Shown: piece by piece, positions 8,459 through 16,188 of the stretch
How positions within the stretch are numbered: the first letter of the stretch is position 1
Layout: every line of letters begins with the position of its first letter
Origin: Chryseobacterium sp. POL2
GTDB taxonomy: Bacteria; Bacteroidota; Bacteroidia; Flavobacteriales; Weeksellaceae
DNA length: 64,000 bases
Direction of reading: 5' to 3'
Assembly (NCBI RefSeq): GCF_011058315.1
Contig: NZ_CP049298.1
Location: 682,001 to 746,000 of the forward strand
Program-made: the position numbers and the translations under genes
Notes under the pieces: model-generated
What the model was told of the DNA's origin: nothing
The model's input: the letters and a program-made list of their open reading frames with translations, nothing else
Databases searched by the model: none

Positions 8459-8836
8459 ATGAACATAAAATCAAAGACACAAAAAATAATAAAGGCATTA
8501 GTCTTGGTGTTTGCGCTCGCGCTGTTCGGCTCTTGCGAGGTGGATAAAGACATTAAGGATGGCATTCCCGCCGTTGCTCAGATCAAACAATTGCGACAAG
8601 GAAACAAGAAAATCACTTACGGCTTAACCGAATATTATCAAGTAATTATCGATGCCGATATCGTAACCAAAGACGGAAAAACCTGGCCCGTTACTTTCAA
8701 AGAAATGGCGCAGATGATAGACATTCCCAAAATCCAACCCGGACAAAATGTTGCGGTAAAATACGACCCAAAAGACAGTACCAATATCTGTTTTGACCGA
8801 AGTCCAGAAAGAGCTAAAGAATTATTAAATCAATGA
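8459..8836 (+). CDS. lipoprotein, paralogue family B, copy 3
   Basis: A 125-residue lipoprotein: hydrophobic signal ending FALALFGSC with the lipid-attachment cysteine near residue 26, then the family B domain (GIPAVAQIKQL, YYQVIIDADIV, GKTWPVTFKEM, IQPGQNVAVKYDPKD). Copies 1 and 2 use membrane helices as anchors while this one uses a lipid, so the shared domain is presented outside the inner membrane here. Its TGA overlaps the next ATG (ATGA at 8833-8836), indicating translational coupling. Confidence 0.75.
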   Translation: MNIKSKTQKIIKALVLVFALALFGSCEVDKDIKDGIPAVAQIKQLRQGNKKITYGLTEYYQVIIDADIVTKDGKTWPVTFKEMAQMIDIPKIQPGQNVAVKYDPKDSTNICFDRSPERAKELLNQ

Positions 8837-10236
8837 GAACAACTTTATTTATACTTCAATTATTGTGTTTGGGCATCGTTACCTCCAATGCTCAAATCAG
8901 CGAAAAGCAACTGCAACCTTTTATTCCCAAAGGATACACGCTTGCCAACACTTCGGGTGATGGTTTGAAAAAACAATCCGGTGATATTTTATTGGAATTG
9001 ATTTCCGATGAATTCAATGATTTTGAAACATTGATTCTATTGCACAACGAAAAAGGAAAACTCACCCAAATTGCCGAAAACAGCGGTTTGATGATGAGCA
9101 AAGAGCTATACGGTGTTTCGGGAGGGAATTATCCCTCACTTTCGGGAACGGTTTTGTCCATTGATTATTCCATTGGTAGCTCAAGTTCATTGTCCGATAT
9201 TTCCATCACATTTGAAAAGACAAAAGATGGATACTACCTGTTTAAACAATATACTTCCATCACTAAAAATCACGGTGTAGAAGACTTAAAAGCACGACAG
9301 AAAATCACAGCGGCACAAACCGGAAAAATCAATTTTTCAGACGCCACAGAAGAATTAATTCTGAAAAAAGCGGGCATTCATTCCGTGGAAAACAATGAAA
9401 TATTCTTTGATAAAGACCAACCGCAATTTGGAAAATACATTCCCGATGGCTTTCAATTGGCCGCTTTTGCCGAAGGCGATTTGAATGCAGACGAATGGAA
9501 AAAAGATGCGGTACTGCTATCTTTCAACGAAAACCAATGCAACATTCAGTTGTTGCTTCAGCAAAAAAATGGCACCTACAATACCGCCCAAACCAACAAT
9601 AAGCTGATGGCTGTAGATGAATCCTTCAATCCCAACAACCTGCAACTGGTCGTTAAAAACGGCTATTTTACCATCGAACAAAAAGTGCCGGTGGGCGATA
9701 ATCATTTCGACCAACGCTACATCACGTTCAAATACGATGTGGCGCAGAAAAACTGGTGGTTGCACCGTTTTGATGTGGAACATTATTCAGTTTTCGATAC
9801 CAAACCGTCCAAAGACGTTACGCATTTGACCACGAAAGAATTTGGGAAAATTAGTTTTACAGAAATTCAAAATCTGCCCGGCGTTTATCAGTTTGAACCT
9901 CAAACATCCGTCATCAGCGGAACGCTTACTAAAAAGATGTTTTACGGACGCCCGAACTATGGCAAAACGCCCGAAAAAGATGAAAAAGTTTGGGTGTATA
10001 TTTTAAAACCTGATTATCCTTTCAATGTGTACGGTGATACAGATCCGCAAGATCCCGAAACGGCGGATAAAACGGTTGTCAACATCACAGAAATTCAGGT
10101 GTACAGTTCCGATAAAAAAATGGTTTTTAAAGTTTGGGAGAACAAAAAAATAAAATTGCAAGGTATATTTCAATCCGCGCGAACAGGGAATCTATTTACC
10201 AAAGTGATATTTGAAGTGAAAAAAAATTTAAAATAA
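8833..10236 (+). CDS. secreted protein with duplicated IP.G domain and DUF4431-like C-terminus
   Basis: A 467-residue protein with a signal peptide (about 1-20). Two related halves follow: residues 27-140 (FIPKGYTLANTSGDG...LILL) and 195-310 (YIPDGFQLAAFAEGDLNAD...LLL), each with an IP.G opening and an acidic loop resembling FG-GAP calcium-binding repeats. The C-terminal 105 residues (GTLTKKMFYGRPNYGK, then EIQVYSSDKK and LQGIFQSARTG) resemble DUF4431. The start codon overlaps the upstream stop by 4 bases. Function unknown; exported location inferred. Confidence 0.75.
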   Translation: MRTTLFILQLLCLGIVTSNAQISEKQLQPFIPKGYTLANTSGDGLKKQSGDILLELISDEFNDFETLILLHNEKGKLTQIAENSGLMMSKELYGVSGGNYPSLSGTVLSIDYSIGSSSSLSDISITFEKTKDGYYLFKQYTSITKNHGVEDLKARQKITAAQTGKINFSDATEELILKKAGIHSVENNEIFFDKDQPQFGKYIPDGFQLAAFAEGDLNADEWKKDAVLLSFNENQCNIQLLLQQKNGTYNTAQTNNKLMAVDESFNPNNLQLVVKNGYFTIEQKVPVGDNHFDQRYITFKYDVAQKNWWLHRFDVEHYSVFDTKPSKDVTHLTTKEFGKISFTEIQNLPGVYQFEPQTSVISGTLTKKMFYGRPNYGKTPEKDEKVWVYILKPDYPFNVYGDTDPQDPETADKTVVNITEIQVYSSDKKMVFKVWENKKIKLQGIFQSARTGNLFTKVIFEVKKNLK

Positions 10237-10255
10237 ACTTTTTAAAAATAAAACA

Positions 10256-10795
10256 ATGAAAACAAAAAACATCTTTTCAAAAGCTGCACTATTCTTGGGG
10301 ATTTGCAGCCTTGCAGCCTGTAATTTCAGTACAAAAACAAATAATGATAAAGTAGATAACATGGAAACAGTAAGCAATAGCGAACAGAAAATTCGCAACG
10401 GAATTCAATGGGAAGAAACCGGTGGTGTAAAAGTGGAAAGCGCCTTTCTGATGCTGGAAAGCGGCGAGATAATTTCCGATGAAAATACCGTAAAACCTGA
10501 TGAACGCTTTAAATTGGTTTTAAAAATATCGGGTTGGAAAGCAGAAAACGGGAAAGTACAAATTGGAGCGATTGAGCAGGTTCATGACGCCAACCGTCCG
10601 GTTCCTTTGGAAGGAGCCGATCTTTTTGGTGGAAACGATGCACTTCCTGAAGAAACTGCAAAAGTTATTTCACTGAAGATGGGCATTCCGGCGGCTTCGG
10701 CCATTTATGAAGTGTATCAAACCGATTTTAAAGTGTGGAACAAAAACGCCGATCAGTATATCACGGGCAGTTATCGTTTTAAAGTTAAAAATTAG
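10256..10795 (+). CDS. lipoprotein paralogous to the 2731 protein
   Basis: A 179-residue lipoprotein (signal ending GICSLAAC, cysteine near residue 22), a short polar linker, then the same domain as the 137-residue protein at 2731-3144: NGIQWEETGGVKVE, ISGWKAENGKVQIGA, GADLFGGNDALPEE and a closing G.YRFKV strand. Lipid anchoring implies display in the periplasm or on the surface. It sits 19 bases after the DUF4431-like gene and 3 bases before the next lipoprotein. Function unknown. Confidence 0.77.
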   Translation: MKTKNIFSKAALFLGICSLAACNFSTKTNNDKVDNMETVSNSEQKIRNGIQWEETGGVKVESAFLMLESGEIISDENTVKPDERFKLVLKISGWKAENGKVQIGAIEQVHDANRPVPLEGADLFGGNDALPEETAKVISLKMGIPAASAIYEVYQTDFKVWNKNADQYITGSYRFKVKN

Positions 10796-10798
10796 AAA

Positions 10799-11644
10799 AT
10801 GAAGATACCTAATTATTTAGTCAAGATTTCGTTGTGCATTTGCATTTTGGGTCTTCTTTCTTGTCAAAATGAAACAAATAAAACCGCAGAAAATAGCGAA
10901 AAACAAGCCGGTTCAAATGATACATTGGCAATTGTTCAAACAGAGGAAACCGCATTTCCGTTTCCTCTAAATGTAGACATCCTTTTGCCCACACAATACA
11001 GAAAGGAAAGCCACGGCTATCCGAAAGGTGTAAAAGAAAAAGATTGGTACGAAATATACAAAGATGTAAATACAGGAAAATGGCACATCGGAAAAGCGGA
11101 ATTGAAAATCACTTATGGACGTGACGAATGCGTGGGCGAAGAAGTCATGATTATTAAATCCCAACACGAAGATGCGGCCTTATTCTTCACGCCGTTTGAA
11201 GGTTTATCTGAAAATCCGGTTACGGTTTTGGAAGATAAAATGCTGTTTCCCGAGCATACTGTTTCGTTTAATTTCAATGGAAAAAAATATCTTTTATCAC
11301 CGATGGGTTCTTGTCTGGATGAAAAAGGACAGATAATGACCAGTGCTGAATTAAAATCGAAAACCAACGAAGAACTGGACAATAACACCAAAATTTCGGG
11401 TTATCGATTGTCTTTTGGAACGGATGAAAATTCAATGGAACTCGCCACTATCGAAAACATGGAATATGCTACACCCCGACTGGTTTGGGCAGGTGATTTA
11501 AACAATGATGGTTTGCCTGATTTGATTCTCAATTTGCCTGATTTCTATGAAAGTCAGCATCTTTTCTTTTTTCTTTCCGATAAAAACGACCCAGAAAAAT
11601 CCTTGAAAAAAGTAGCCGATTTATTGGTAGTAAACGATTGTTAA
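10799..11644 (+). CDS. lipoprotein with FG-GAP-like acidic loop
   Basis: A 281-residue lipoprotein (LLSC lipobox near residues 19-22). Near the C-terminus it has GDLNNDGLPDLILNL, the calcium-loop pattern of FG-GAP/VCBS repeats, also seen in the neighbours at 8833 (GDLNADEW) and 11692 (GDLDGDEIEDVLL). Four cysteines (near residues 106, 179, 281 and the lipobox) could allow one disulfide in the mature protein. I do not recognise a full-length family. It starts 3 bases after the preceding stop and is probably co-transcribed. Confidence 0.72.
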   Translation: MKIPNYLVKISLCICILGLLSCQNETNKTAENSEKQAGSNDTLAIVQTEETAFPFPLNVDILLPTQYRKESHGYPKGVKEKDWYEIYKDVNTGKWHIGKAELKITYGRDECVGEEVMIIKSQHEDAALFFTPFEGLSENPVTVLEDKMLFPEHTVSFNFNGKKYLLSPMGSCLDEKGQIMTSAELKSKTNEELDNNTKISGYRLSFGTDENSMELATIENMEYATPRLVWAGDLNNDGLPDLILNLPDFYESQHLFFFLSDKNDPEKSLKKVADLLVVNDC

Positions 11645-11691
11645 AAGGATAAATTACAAAATCTAAATTTTTATTAAAAACAAAAAATCAA

Positions 11692-12693
11692 ATGAAAAAG
11701 TATCATTTTTTAGCCGTATTAATTTTTGGAATTTTGGGATGGATGACGAGCTGCGGACAATCTTCGTCTAAAACAGAAAACCTTGAACCCCAAAAGGCAG
11801 AAACCGAAGTTGTAGCCAATGATAGCGTCGCTATTTCCCAAGCTTTTGAACAATTGAAAACCGATAAAACCTTCTTGAAAGACCTCGGTTTGGAAACTGA
11901 AAAACATTTCGCCTGGAATAATCTGCATCGACTGTTTCGGGGCGATTTGGATGGGGATGAAATAGAGGATGTCTTGCTTGCTTTTTCAATAGAGGGAAGA
12001 GGTCGCGGAAACAATTTCGATGCGCATTTTGCAGCATTTTTAAACAAAAATAAAGAGTGGAAATACGGCGGACAATTGGATGCGAACATTTTTGCAGAAG
12101 ATCGTTTTTTGGAAATCGATAAAATTGAAAACGGTATTATCAAAGGAAATTGGGTGGGCAATAAAAATGAAAGTTTAACTCCTTTTCAAGCAGAATATCT
12201 TTTAAAAAACGGAAAGTTCATCAATACTTTTACGGCATTGCACAAAACAGAAAATGTAGAACGGGAATATTTGTATGTTGCTGAAATTCTTACCCCTGAA
12301 AATAGTTTAGTTCCCCTAACGGCCACCGCAAAGGAATATGAAAAGCTGTTGGGAAAAGGCAAAATTAGCACACCCAAAGAACAACCCGAATGTGGGGCTT
12401 ATTTCGATGAAGGACTTACCCGCTATTTGGATTATGCTGATTTGCAATTTGAATTGAGCGACCAAAATGATGCAGCATTAGTAGAAATTCAGTTTAAAAA
12501 GGAATTCCGTATGCAAACCGATAAAGGAACAATTAACGAAAACACAACACGCGAAGATTTAAAAAATTGTTTCTATAAAAAAGAAAGTTGGATGGTATAT
12601 GATGAAGAAAACGGGTTAAAAGTTTTTCCATTCCCGACGGCGCCGAATCGGATAACCAATGGCAATTTACATTTGATAAGAAGGGCAAGTTGA
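11692..12693 (+). CDS. lipoprotein with FG-GAP-like loop, C-terminus frame-shifted
   Basis: The open frame encodes 333 residues: lipoprotein signal (MTSC lipobox near residues 18-21), an acidic loop (GDLDGDEIEDVLL near 84-96) and a long beta-rich part. The last 21 residues look unnatural. One base earlier, from 12633, the frame reads PDGAESDNQWQFTFDKKGK and stops at 12720-12722. Restoring one C in the CCC run at 12633-12635 joins the frames smoothly (FPFPDG), so the intact gene probably spans 11692-12722. Either a real mutation or a homopolymer sequencing error is possible. It is the last gene of the left cluster. Confidence 0.72.
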   Translation: MKKYHFLAVLIFGILGWMTSCGQSSSKTENLEPQKAETEVVANDSVAISQAFEQLKTDKTFLKDLGLETEKHFAWNNLHRLFRGDLDGDEIEDVLLAFSIEGRGRGNNFDAHFAAFLNKNKEWKYGGQLDANIFAEDRFLEIDKIENGIIKGNWVGNKNESLTPFQAEYLLKNGKFINTFTALHKTENVEREYLYVAEILTPENSLVPLTATAKEYEKLLGKGKISTPKEQPECGAYFDEGLTRYLDYADLQFELSDQNDAALVEIQFKKEFRMQTDKGTINENTTREDLKNCFYKKESWMVYDEENGLKVFPFPTAPNRITNGNLHLIRRAS

Positions 12694-12870
12694 TTAAAAC
12701 GATCCTGTTTGTCCCTTGTTAAGAGAATTTTTGTTGTGAAAAATCTCCATCACATCATCGTAGGGTGGAACAAGAGGGAATATGATATTGCTGATATAAC
12801 TAGAAACAGAAATCTAAAAGACGGATCTTATCTTCACTTTGCATATTTTGTCAAGCTTAGCTTTAATCTT

Positions 12871-13512
12871 TTATTTAACAACTTTCAAAGATTGAGCGTG
12901 TTTTTTTTCCGCATCAATTATAGTTAATATATACAAACCTTTTTCTTTTACCAGTGAATTAATAAGAATATTTTCACCAATTGTATATTGTTTTTTGTGA
13001 ATAGTTTGTCCTACAGAATTGCTGATTAAAAGTATGAAATTTTTAATTTTTGAGTGAACAATAATTTTTGAATTCTCATCAATTGGATTTTTTGTAACGG
13101 CAAATTTTAGATTATTTAATTCAAAATCCGGAGTATTTAAAAGGATTGGATTATTTCTACATTCAATTGTTGAAATTGAATTATTAGAGTTCAATAATAT
13201 TGAATAAATGTCAGAATTTGAATCTATGCTAACAACATTTTGTAAAAAAGCTGTTTGCGAGGAAGGGAAGGATTTTGAAACGGATATTACATCTGTATCT
13301 AATATTGATAGATTTTCAGTGGTCAGATTTGAATAGGTGGTAACATAATTTATAAAATCAGTTTTATCGAAGCCTATATTCAAATTAGAAATATGTTCCA
13401 GTTTTGCGTAATATTGATGCAAATTATTACTTTGTTGATAGCAATTTAATTGTGCAAAAGATAATTTAGTTGTCAAAAAAAGAAAAAGAAGAAAAAGTAA
13501 TTTTGTTTTCAT
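12871..13512 (-). CDS. secreted protein with T9SS sorting domain
   Basis: A 213-residue protein. I chose ATG at 13512 because it begins a typical signal peptide (MKTKLLFLLFLFLTTKLSFA); the frame is open to 13605 but that extension has no export signal. The last 75 residues have the layout of a type A T9SS sorting domain (a KNPIDENSKI strand, an ISNSVGQTI motif and a GLYILTI strand before a basic end), which directs export across the outer membrane. The region in between has no recognisable domain. It is a stand-alone gene, convergent with the left cluster. Confidence 0.78.
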   Translation of the reverse strand: MKTKLLFLLFLFLTTKLSFAQLNCYQQSNNLHQYYAKLEHISNLNIGFDKTDFINYVTTYSNLTTENLSILDTDVISVSKSFPSSQTAFLQNVVSIDSNSDIYSILLNSNNSISTIECRNNPILLNTPDFELNNLKFAVTKNPIDENSKIIVHSKIKNFILLISNSVGQTIHKKQYTIGENILINSLVKEKGLYILTIIDAEKKHAQSLKVVK

Positions 13513-13744
13513 ATCAGTAGTTTTTTGGTCATTTTTTTTTGAAATTATAACTAAAAAAATATTGGCGAAGTGCCAGAATCCAGAGAACCGAAAGTTCAAG
13601 CACAATCAAATCTAGCCATTATTTTTCAATGAAACTAAGTTACTCAAAAAAGTGAAATTTGAAAATAATGGAAAATAAAGAAGTGGAGTAGTTCAACTTT
13701 TCCCAGAACCCTGCATTTTGCCAATACTATTATTGGCAGTTTTT

Positions 13745-13984
13745 TTAATCCTCAAAATAATCTTTTAATGATTTTGAAAAGGGAGCATGAAAGTAATCAG
13801 CAATATGTGAAATTACACGAATCATAAAATCCTTAAATTCTTCTTCGTTGGGGTTTGGATTATTTACAAAATAATCTTGTTCATAAAACCAATATTTATA
13901 CGCCCAATATTTTACATCAGGATCAAACGGATTTTCCTTTTCTCCCTTATAAAATCGTGTATACCAAAATTTATCGTCTTCCAT
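13745..13984 (-). CDS. small unknown protein downstream of a cupin
   Basis: A 79-residue soluble protein rich in aromatic and acidic residues (KFWYTRFYKG, YWAYKYWFYEQDYF, DYFHAPFSKSLKDYFED). I do not recognise it. It begins 2 bases after the stop of the cupin gene, so translation is probably coupled and it belongs to the cupin / cytochrome b / lipoprotein operon. The tight spacing and consistent composition favour a real gene. Confidence 0.6.
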   Translation of the reverse strand: MEDDKFWYTRFYKGEKENPFDPDVKYWAYKYWFYEQDYFVNNPNPNEEEFKDFMIRVISHIADYFHAPFSKSLKDYFED

Positions 13985-13986
13985 TT

Positions 13987-14313
13987 TTACTCTTGTCGTA
14001 CCATCGTCAACAGCATTTTAAAACGTTCAACAGCTTTTAGTGCATGCGGAATATTAGCTGGCATAATGATGCAATCGCCTTTTTTTAGATGATGAGGTTT
14101 TCCACCAATTGTTATTTCCGCTTCACCATCCAAAATCTGCACAATTGCGTCGAAAGGTGTTTTATGTTCCGATAAACCTTGCTCTTTGTCAAACGAAAAC
14201 AAGGTTAAATTTCCACCAAGTGATTTTGTAACCTGCTTGCTAATAACACCTCCGTTAGTGTATTCTATTGAATTTTCGAGATTGAAAATTATTTCTTTTT
14301 CAAATGTTGCCAT
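13987..14313 (-). CDS. cupin domain-containing protein
   Basis: A 108-residue single-domain cupin. I chose ATG at 14313 because the upstream 12 codons would begin inside an AT-rich leader. Cupin motif 1 appears as HKTPFDAIVQILDGEAEI and motif 2 as GDCIIMPANIPHALKAVE. Only one histidine (H of HKTP) stands where metal-binding cupins usually have two, while motif 2 keeps PHAL. Such small cupins often bind a metal or sugar and act as sensors or enzymes; the substrate here is unknown. It follows the cytochrome b gene by 22 bases. Confidence 0.82.
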   Translation of the reverse strand: MATFEKEIIFNLENSIEYTNGGVISKQVTKSLGGNLTLFSFDKEQGLSEHKTPFDAIVQILDGEAEITIGGKPHHLKKGDCIIMPANIPHALKAVERFKMLLTMVRQE

Positions 14314-14335
14314 AATATAAATTTTAGTTGATGTT

Positions 14336-14896
14336 TTAATCGCCGCCAATCATTTTTGAAGCAATACCTTTTTTAGAAGAAAACTCCGCAATAGCTATTC
14401 CAACGAAGTGAAAAACTATAAAAATCGGGAATGCATAAACTCCCCATTTGTGTACGGTTTCTATCCCATCTTTCCATGGGGTAAAAAATTCTTTTTCAAT
14501 ACAGATTCCTGTAATGGCTGCAATAAAAACAAAAAAATAAAAGTACACATAAGTAAATCCTTGTAAACGCTCTTTAAACGGTTGGTTGCTTTTGAACGGA
14601 TTGGGAAAACGAATACCTTTTGTGAGCATATAAAGTATTCTTGCAAGGAATGCAACAATCATCACATTTGCAAAAATTTCGTGCCATTGCCACATGGGTT
14701 CTCGAATTGTTTTAGCTATGTCCGTCATCAATTCTTTGGGGATTGCTGATGTTTTACTTGCGATGATTCCTGTAATTTCATTTTTATTCATCCAATACAT
14801 GCGTAGGAATCCGGTAATGAATAAAACGGGCATTGCAAAAGCCATTAGCCAATGTAATATTCGATGAAAGATGGTGAACTTTTGTGGAGATTTCAT
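14336..14896 (-). CDS. cytochrome b561 family membrane protein
   Basis: A 186-residue integral membrane protein with four helices (about 14-31, 73-93, 112-130, 150-170). Histidines sit at helix ends as in bacterial di-haem cytochrome b561 / hydrogenase-type b subunits: FHRILHW near residues 10-16, WQWHE near 70, VHKWG near 144 and FHFVG near 157. These proteins pass electrons between quinol and periplasmic acceptors. It lies between a His-rich lipoprotein (11-base gap) and a cupin, suggesting a small redox operon. The partner is not identified. Confidence 0.85.
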   Translation of the reverse strand: MKSPQKFTIFHRILHWLMAFAMPVLFITGFLRMYWMNKNEITGIIASKTSAIPKELMTDIAKTIREPMWQWHEIFANVMIVAFLARILYMLTKGIRFPNPFKSNQPFKERLQGFTYVYFYFFVFIAAITGICIEKEFFTPWKDGIETVHKWGVYAFPIFIVFHFVGIAIAEFSSKKGIASKMIGGD

Positions 14897-14907
14897 TACT
14901 GAAAATA

Positions 14908-15357
14908 TTAATTAAAATATTGGTGATATTGTTGATAAGAATTTTGTAATTGTAAAAGCATTTCTTTGGCTTTTGTTGCATCGGTTTCATTTTCCAAAGC
15001 TTTTACTGTTTCAAGGTGCGGATGTAGCCATTTGTGAAGTTCGTCGTGACTTTTTCCATCCATAGTACAGCTTTTTACGAGTTGTTCATTTTGTTCATTC
15101 AGTTGTTTGGCAAGCGTTTTATAATCGGTTTCATGGTTTTGAATATAAGCATTTACCAATTCTTCGCCTTTTGAAACATAAGGCTTCATTTCCTCGTTCA
15201 CGATCCATTTTTCTCCATTGTTCAGTTCAACAGCGTCTGTTTTTTCATCATGATGGTGTTCTGTTTTTGTTTCCTGCTCAGGAGTTGATTTTTCAGAAGC
15301 ATTATTACAGCTCCATAAAAGCATAACACCCATTCCCAATAACATTACTTTTTTCAT
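14908..15357 (-). CDS. His-rich helical lipoprotein
   Basis: A 149-residue lipoprotein (signal ending MLLWSC, cysteine near residue 17). After a short acidic linker with a metal-binding-like HHHDEK cluster near residues 34-39 it is all helical (ELVNAYIQNHETDYKTLAKQ and similar), with further His and a lone Cys (KSCTMDGKSHDELHKWLHPH). This suggests metal or haem binding, but I cannot name a family. It is first in a four-gene operon with the cytochrome b561 protein, cupin and a small protein. The promoter must lie in the long gap on its right. Confidence 0.75.
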   Translation of the reverse strand: MKKVMLLGMGVMLLWSCNNASEKSTPEQETKTEHHHDEKTDAVELNNGEKWIVNEEMKPYVSKGEELVNAYIQNHETDYKTLAKQLNEQNEQLVKSCTMDGKSHDELHKWLHPHLETVKALENETDATKAKEMLLQLQNSYQQYHQYFN

Positions 15358-15987
15358 ATTTTTTAATTTTTAAATTGGTTAATATTTGCGTATTTGACAA
15401 TAAACTTGATTAAAAAGAAAGATATTGACAAAAGCTTTAATTGCGATGAAATTAAGTTTTTTTCACACCTGTAATTTACGAAAAATTGAAGACAGATCGT
15501 AAAGATTAACCAATTCCGTTAACAATTTAAAATGAATCTAGTTAATAATATGAGTTGTTTTGTATTAGTTTGGAAAGGATTATTTCTTAATAATTTTTGA
15601 CAAATATTTTCAAAATCGTTTTTTGCTCAAATTTTCACTTTGCAAATAGGCTAGAACCTTTCTACAAAAGCTACAACTGCAATTTAATTTTGCTAATTGC
15701 TCGAAAATAAACTTACAATATGTTATTTAATCTCAACTTCATAAATATTTATGAATAGATTACTCATAATTGTTTTTTATTAATTAAAAAAATGAATAAC
15801 GTTTAATAACGAATTAAAAAATTAATCCTTTATGTAAAATACCAAGGCTGACATTGCCGAGAAAAATATTTTTTCTTATACAAGACAATCCATAGTAGTG
15901 TCAAACCAAAAGTCAGCATTATTTTTTAAAATATAATCAAATGAGAAATTATACTTAGGAAATTTTAATAATATCTAATTCAATAAT

Positions 15988-16042
15988 ATTGTAAATAATT
16001 ACAATTTATTGAAAATCAATTTGTTAAATACACTATTTAACA
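15988..16042. promoter_or_regulatory. two adjacent inverted repeats, candidate operators
   Basis: The first repeat is ATTGTAA-ATAA-TTACAAT (15988-16005). The second has 9-base arms TGTTAAATA and TATTTAACA around CAC (16022-16042). Both are perfect. They lie about 150-200 bases before the acyl-CoA dehydrogenase ATG. TetR- and Crp/Fnr-type repressors or activators bind sites of this size, but no regulator gene is adjacent. Confidence 0.35.
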
Positions 16043-16123
16043 TAATATAAATTATAGGCTGTTTTGAAATAGTGAGATGTATGCCGTTTAAATTTGATTT
16101 TGAACCTCTTTAGAAATTAATTT

Positions 16124-16152
16124 TTGAATTTGTCAAGAAAAGCTTATTTTCG
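16124..16152 (+). promoter_or_regulatory. candidate flavobacterial promoter of the acyl-CoA dehydrogenase gene
   Basis: A TTG at 16124-16126 and TATTTTCG at 16145-16152 are spaced 18 bases apart. This is close to the Bacteroidota TTTG / TAnnTTTG pattern with one mismatch in the -7 box. The implied transcript starts about 30 bases before the ATG. Confidence 0.35.
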
Positions 16153-16188
16153 ACAAACAATTTTTTATTAACCAAAACATCAAAATAT

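Larger units (their letters stand above)
15358..16188. other. 831-base AT-rich divergent intergenic region with several palindromes
   Basis: There is no gene of note in any frame. The region separates the minus-strand cytochrome operon from the plus-strand acyl-CoA dehydrogenase gene, so it must carry promoters for both. It contains a TTAAC/GTTAA repeat at 15506-15522 (7-base spacer), a perfect 18-base palindrome at 15738-15755 (TTCATAAATATTTATGAA), and two more inverted repeats at 15988-16005 and 16022-16042. In DNA this AT-rich some palindromes arise by chance, but four in about 540 bases is notable. Confidence 0.5.

Noticed and set aside
12709..12927. 72-codon plus-strand frame after the left cluster
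   Set aside because: It overlaps the end of the T9SS gene on the other strand, and its start overlaps the frame-shifted tail of the 11692 gene.
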